Assembly (NCBI GenBank): GCA_024226315.1
Contig: JAAELT010000350.1
Location: forward strand, 1 to 64,000
Reading direction: 5' to 3'
Source of the DNA: a bacterium
Lineage (GTDB): Bacteria; Acidobacteriota; Thermoanaerobaculia; Multivoradales; J023
DNA length: 64,000 nucleotides
This document shows, piece by piece, positions 61,061-64,000 of this stretch (the first letter of the stretch is position 1; each line of letters opens with the position of its first letter). The notes under the pieces are model-generated. The model was not told the origin of the DNA. It saw only the letters and a list, made by a program, of their open reading frames with translations, and did no database searches. The translations under genes and the position numbers were made by a program.

Positions 61061-62026
61061 TCAGCCGCCGGCGGGGACCAGCTCGAGCGTCCCACCGGTG
61101 GACCTGATCGTCACCGGCAGCGTGTTCTCGAGCGCGAACCGGACCGAGCGCAGATCGGCCAGGCGATCGATGCGAAAGACGCCGCTGACCCGGAGCTCCC
61201 GGAGGCTCGGCTCGGCGATCGACAGCGCCTCGGGCGTGTACCGGCTGAGCTCCCGCACCGCCTCGTGCAGCGGCGTGTGGTCGAACTCGATCTTGCCCTC
61301 CTGCCACGCCCTCACGCGGGCGAGGGCCGAGCCGCCTTCCACCAGACGCGGCTCTTCGGTGCCCCGGATCTCGAGCGTCTGTCCGGCGTCGAGCCGGTAG
61401 GAATCCGCCTCCGTGGCGACGCTGGTGTCGATGGCGACCCGTCCTTCGAGGACCGAGATCGACACGTCGTCGCCCTGGCGCAGCACGTTGAACCGCGTCC
61501 CCAGGACGCGCACCCTGCCCGCTCCGGCATCCACCGAGAAGTGGCCCTCTTGCCGCGAGCGGACATCGAAGAACGCTTCGCCCTCGAGCAGCACCACCTC
61601 CCTGCCGTTGGCGGCGACGTTCAAGGTGGTGGCGGTGTTGAGGCGGATCTTGGAACCGTCCGTCAAGGCGACCAGGCGTTGCTCGCCCTGGACCGTTCGG
61701 TGCTCCAGGACCGGATCCTGGCTCCAGAAGGCCCACAGGCCGGCGGTGACCACCGCCGCCACTGCGGCCGCGGCCAGCAGACCGCGGCGCCAGCCGTCGC
61801 GGCGCGGGCCGGCGGCGGCGGTGTCGAGGAGCGTGGACGTCGCCAGATCCGGATCATCCGCGAGGTCACCCGAGAGCTGCCACCCCCGATGGAGCAGGTC
61901 GAGCTCGGCGCGGTTCCCGGGGCTCTCGGCGCACCAGGCATCGAGCGCCCTCAGGTCACCCTCGGTGACCTCGCCCCGCAGCAGGTGGGCCAGCCACTTC
62001 TCGGCCGAGTCGAGACGCCGGCTCAC
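61061..62026 (-). CDS. fecR: FecR-family anti-sigma factor/signal transducer
   Basis: A 321-aa protein with a DUF4880-type N-terminal cytoplasmic domain (AEKWLAHLLRGEVTEGDLRA), one membrane helix (GLLAAAAVAAVVTAGLWAFW) and a periplasmic FecR domain (GEQRLVALTDGSKIRLNTAT, VVLLEGEAFFDV, VRVLGTRFNVL). The C-terminal STN-like part (SGVFRIDRLADLRSVRFALE) contacts the receptor. It overlaps the sigma gene by 4 bp and lies 105 bp before the TonB receptor gene. Confidence 0.93.
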   Translation of the reverse strand: MSRRLDSAEKWLAHLLRGEVTEGDLRALDAWCAESPGNRAELDLLHRGWQLSGDLADDPDLATSTLLDTAAAGPRRDGWRRGLLAAAAVAAVVTAGLWAFWSQDPVLEHRTVQGEQRLVALTDGSKIRLNTATTLNVAANGREVVLLEGEAFFDVRSRQEGHFSVDAGAGRVRVLGTRFNVLRQGDDVSISVLEGRVAIDTSVATEADSYRLDAGQTLEIRGTEEPRLVEGGSALARVRAWQEGKIEFDHTPLHEAVRELSRYTPEALSIAEPSLRELRVSGVFRIDRLADLRSVRFALENTLPVTIRSTGGTLELVPAGG

Positions 62027-62625
62027 TTCGAGACCCCTCCGCTGAGCCGCGGGGCGGGCGCCGCCGTCACCAGCTCCTGCTTCAGGAGTCTCAAGGCACC
62101 GTGCATGTAGCGCTCCACCGTCCGCTCACTGACGCCCAGTCTCTCGGCGATCTCGCGATACGGAGTTCGCCGCAATCGCCGCATCAGGAAGACCCGCCGC
62201 AGCTTCGGATCCATCTCGAGCAGCGCCGTCTTCACCAGGGCCAGAGTCTGCTTGTACTCGAGGAGGTCCTGCGGGGTGTCCTCCTCGACCGCGCGGGGTT
62301 GGACGACCTGTTCGAAGACCAGGTGCCGCGCGCCGTTCCGGGTCGCCCGGCGCCGGTACCGATCTCTGAGCAGGTTGGTCGCGACCTTGAAGAGGTAGGA
62401 GCGTTCCCCCTCCTCGAGCTTGTCGAGATCCCGCTGCCGGCAGAGACGCAGATACGCTTCCTGCGCCAGATCGGACGCCTCGTCCTGACTGTCCAGCTTT
62501 CTCCGCAGGTACCGAAGCAGGGCCTCGTAGTGCCGAGCGAAGATCCGCCCGACCACCAGGTTGCGGCCCAGCAGCGCATCGTCGCTCAGGGACATCTCGG
62601 GGCTCGAGTCTGAGACCAGCTTCAT
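62023..62625 (-). CDS. fecI: FecI-like ECF sigma factor
   Basis: A 200-aa sigma factor. Region 2 is FARHYEALLRYLRRKLDS with DLAQEAYLRLCR, and region 4 is LEMDPKLRRVFLMRRLRRTPYREIAERL (about residues 140-167; key part RTPYREIAERLGVSERTVE). ATG at 62625 with AGGAAG upstream is preferred over the longer frame from 62679. It should recruit RNA polymerase to the TonB receptor operon when FecR signals ligand binding. The 63 bp or more upstream separate it from the divergent zinc-ribbon gene. Confidence 0.93.
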   Translation of the reverse strand: MKLVSDSSPEMSLSDDALLGRNLVVGRIFARHYEALLRYLRRKLDSQDEASDLAQEAYLRLCRQRDLDKLEEGERSYLFKVATNLLRDRYRRRATRNGARHLVFEQVVQPRAVEEDTPQDLLEYKQTLALVKTALLEMDPKLRRVFLMRRLRRTPYREIAERLGVSERTVERYMHGALRLLKQELVTAAPAPRLSGGVSK

Positions 62626-62733
62626 CTTCCTGCCGGGAATGATTCCGCCGAGACTAGTTTCTTCGCCTTCCCGGGTCAAATCGAGCCGCTGGAGCCCCTT
62701 GGCAGTCCACTTGCGTTATCGTTCAGAGGCGCG

Positions 62734-63318
62734 ATGGGAAAGATCGACATCTGCCGCAGCCGCCTGGCCAACCTCACCGTCGAGGGCTCGCCCGAGAAAT
62801 CGCTCGAGGCCTGCCGCTCGCGCCAGAAGCGTCTGCGCAGCCTCAAGCGCGAGGTGCTGGCGCAGCTCCTCGCCCTGCGCATCGAGGTCCAGGAGCAGAC
62901 ACAGAAGACGCGCGGACCCAAACCGTCGCTGCGGGAGCTCTGGGAGCGCCGCGACGAGGGCGCCAGGGAACTGCTGGCCGACGTCAAGCAGCGGGTCACC
63001 GGCCTGCTCGACGAAGAGACCCCGGCCGCCATCGAGGCCTACTCGGAGATCAACGAAGAGATCGACGCCCGGCTGGCGAAGCTGACGGAGATCGAGAGTC
63101 GCCTGGCCGGGGTCACGGGCGAGGTCGACGACGCTGCCGCAAGAATCGAGCGCCGTCTGAGCTCCGATCGGTCGGAAGACCACGAGGACGACGACCTCTA
63201 CGCCGCAGTGGGCGCCGCCGTGAAGGAAGGGCCGCGGCCCGACGCTTTCTGCTCGCACTGCGGCCAGGGAATCGAGCCCGACGACCGCTTCTGCCGCCGC
63301 TGCGGGCATCGTCTCTGA
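62734..63318 (+). CDS. Coiled-coil protein with C-terminal zinc ribbon
   Basis: A 194-aa protein. Residues about 20-150 are highly charged helices likely to form a coiled coil (LRSLKREVLAQLLALRIEVQ, EIDARLAKLTEIESRLAGV). An acidic loop follows, then a four-Cys zinc ribbon FCSHCGQGIEPDDRFCRRCG at the C-terminus. No family-specific function was recognised. It is divergent from the ECF sigma gene and may be unrelated to it. Confidence 0.7.
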   Translation: MGKIDICRSRLANLTVEGSPEKSLEACRSRQKRLRSLKREVLAQLLALRIEVQEQTQKTRGPKPSLRELWERRDEGARELLADVKQRVTGLLDEETPAAIEAYSEINEEIDARLAKLTEIESRLAGVTGEVDDAAARIERRLSSDRSEDHEDDDLYAAVGAAVKEGPRPDAFCSHCGQGIEPDDRFCRRCGHRL

Positions 63319-63401
63319 TCCGGGTCGCCGGCGACCCTGCTGGCCCGTCGGCGCTGTCGACGACTCGCCGACCGAGGTGCCGTGAGTCGTGTGCTGGGAG
63401 C

Positions 63402-63442
63402 GCAGGCATCTTGCCTGCATCCGGAGCCGGCGGGACGCCGGC
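63402..63442. repeat. Double-hairpin interspersed repeat
   Basis: gcaggcatcttgcctgc (63402-63418) is a 7-bp-arm hairpin, followed by gccggc-gggac-gccggc (63426-63442). The motif, in which both words repeat as inverted halves, resembles a known dispersed bacterial intergenic repeat. It lies between the zinc-ribbon gene and the PIN-domain gene, which converge here. Confidence 0.6.
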
Positions 63443-63444
63443 GC

Positions 63445-63876
63445 TCAGCCGGACTCTGGGAGAACACGGAACCCCAGAGACAGCCCGCAGCGACGCACCC
63501 GTTCGTCGAGTGTGAGCAGCACTGTCTCGGGCAGCTGCGCCAGCGTTTCCAGGGCGCTGGCCAGATGGAGAGCATCGAGAGAACGGACCGAGTCATCGGG
63601 AAACGAGTCTCGGGACCGCTCGATGATCTCGTCTCTCAGGCGCAACAAGACCCAGCCTCCGGCCAGCCGCCGCAACTCGCCACGCAGCTCGCCGAATTTG
63701 TCAACGGGCAGCTCGCCCAAGCTACGAGCGCGATGGAACGCCCGGTCGCACTCGACCAGGGTGAGATCCGAAGCCACCACGAACTCAGCGTCTCGCAGAG
63801 CATCCCGAACCGCCGGCCCAGTGGCTTCTCCCAGCAACCAGGACAAAACAGCACTCGACTCGGCGTAGACGATCAC
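63445..63876 (-). CDS. PIN-domain ribonuclease toxin (VapC-like)
   Basis: A 143-aa PIN domain with acidic residues typical of the active site: E in VYAESSAVLSWLLGE (in place of the more usual D), E in TLVECDRAFHRA, D in VRSLDALHLASALE and D in VLLTLDERVRR. GTG start at 63876 is 3 bp after the stop of the upstream antitoxin-like gene, the typical vapBC spacing. It is likely an RNA-cleaving toxin. Confidence 0.85.
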   Translation of the reverse strand: MIVYAESSAVLSWLLGEATGPAVRDALRDAEFVVASDLTLVECDRAFHRARSLGELPVDKFGELRGELRRLAGGWVLLRLRDEIIERSRDSFPDDSVRSLDALHLASALETLAQLPETVLLTLDERVRRCGLSLGFRVLPESG

Positions 63877-63879
63877 CGA

Positions 63880-64000
63880 TCACCGCGGCCCCAGTCGAGA
63901 AGCTCTCTGGCCGTCGTGTTCTCGAGAGCCCGTTCGTAAGTGCGATACCGCTCCGGATCATTCCTGACGATCTTGCGAGCAGTACCGCGTCGAACCAGCT
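63880..64000 (-). CDS. Probable VapB-like antitoxin, C-terminal part (truncated by window edge)
   Basis: The minus strand from the window end reads LVRRGTARKIVRNDPERYRT then YERALENTTARELLDWGRGD and a TGA at 63880-63882. The basic then acidic helix tail directly before a PIN gene is typical of VapB/Phd-type antitoxins. The DNA-binding N-terminus lies outside the window. Confidence 0.65.

Noticed and set aside
57845..62110. A plus-strand reading frame of over 1400 codons opposite the TonB/FecR genes, and similar long antisense frames such as 25670-28591
   Set aside because: These are expected in GC-rich DNA opposite real genes. Their translations are Val/Gly/Arg/Asp-rich with no domain, and the minus-strand genes have RBSs and clear family motifs.
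1..64000. rRNA, tRNA, replication origin, phage structural genes or complete insertion sequences
   Set aside because: None recognised on either strand, although a by-eye reading could miss a tRNA.

Overview
The window comes from a very GC-rich bacterium with a Gram-negative-type envelope. It carries a TonB receptor with a FecI/FecR pair, a lipoprotein gamma-glutamyltranspeptidase and a GlyGly-CTERM/rhombosortase pair. ASPIC/UnbV FG-GAP proteins next to TPR proteins, a winged-helix/TPR regulator, a DUF2089/YvlB-type ABC operon and a VIT-VWA protein are a combination I associate with Acidobacteriota (Thermoanaerobaculia-like). That placement is inference, because no rRNA or tRNA gene was seen.

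Layout. 0-3.4 kb: end of a PII-like gene, a CBS protein, and a large CPA2 antiporter followed by a universal-stress-protein relic. 3.5-7.0 kb (minus): a three-gene cassette of a 106-aa protein, a radical SAM/SPASM maturase-like enzyme and a 628-aa modular protein; no function could be assigned. 7.3-8.7 kb: a decayed Ser/Thr kinase locus cut by a near-copy of the antiporter 5' end. 8.7-22.5 kb: an acyl-CoA carboxylase/AtuA pathway (liu/atu-like) on the minus strand. Its beta-carboxyltransferase gene is separated from the biotin-carboxylase/enoyl-CoA hydratase/AtuA genes by a plus-strand DUF2089-ABC-rRNA methyltransferase operon and by a small HNH-TIR-TPR module. That module is bracketed by two copies of the 3' end of the carboxyltransferase gene.

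22.7-31.4 kb: HipBA, a VIT-VWA protein with a GlyGly-CTERM tail together with the rhombosortase predicted to process it, a good sigma-54 promoter and a divergent sigma-54 activator, then an AAA/DUF4143 ATPase. 31.7-41.0 kb: a caspase-like (clan CD) protease with carboxypeptidase-regulatory-like tails, an NTF2/TPR/FG-GAP operon, and a secreted trypsin-like protease with its own sigma-54-type promoter, palindromic upstream sites and a structured leader. 41.1-47.6 kb: an accessory zone with two unknown proteins, paired operator-like palindromes, a PhyH-type dioxygenase and two methyltransferases separated by attC-like hairpins, short repeats and a serine-hydrolase relic.

47.6-64 kb: a histidine kinase with an isoprenylcysteine-methyltransferase-like partner, a GT51-like protein, a YhhN protein, a frameshifted secreted protein, a winged-helix/TPR regulator, and a likely uptake locus (ECF sigma, FecR, TonB receptor, two gamma-glutamyltranspeptidases). 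The window ends in a zinc-ribbon protein and a VapBC-like pair cut by the edge.

Most of the window is ordinary chromosome. The points most worth following up are the radical SAM cassette, the sigma-54/VIT-VWA/rhombosortase module with its covarying hairpin repeat, and the repeat-bracketed HNH-TIR module. Coordinates of non-coding elements were read by eye.
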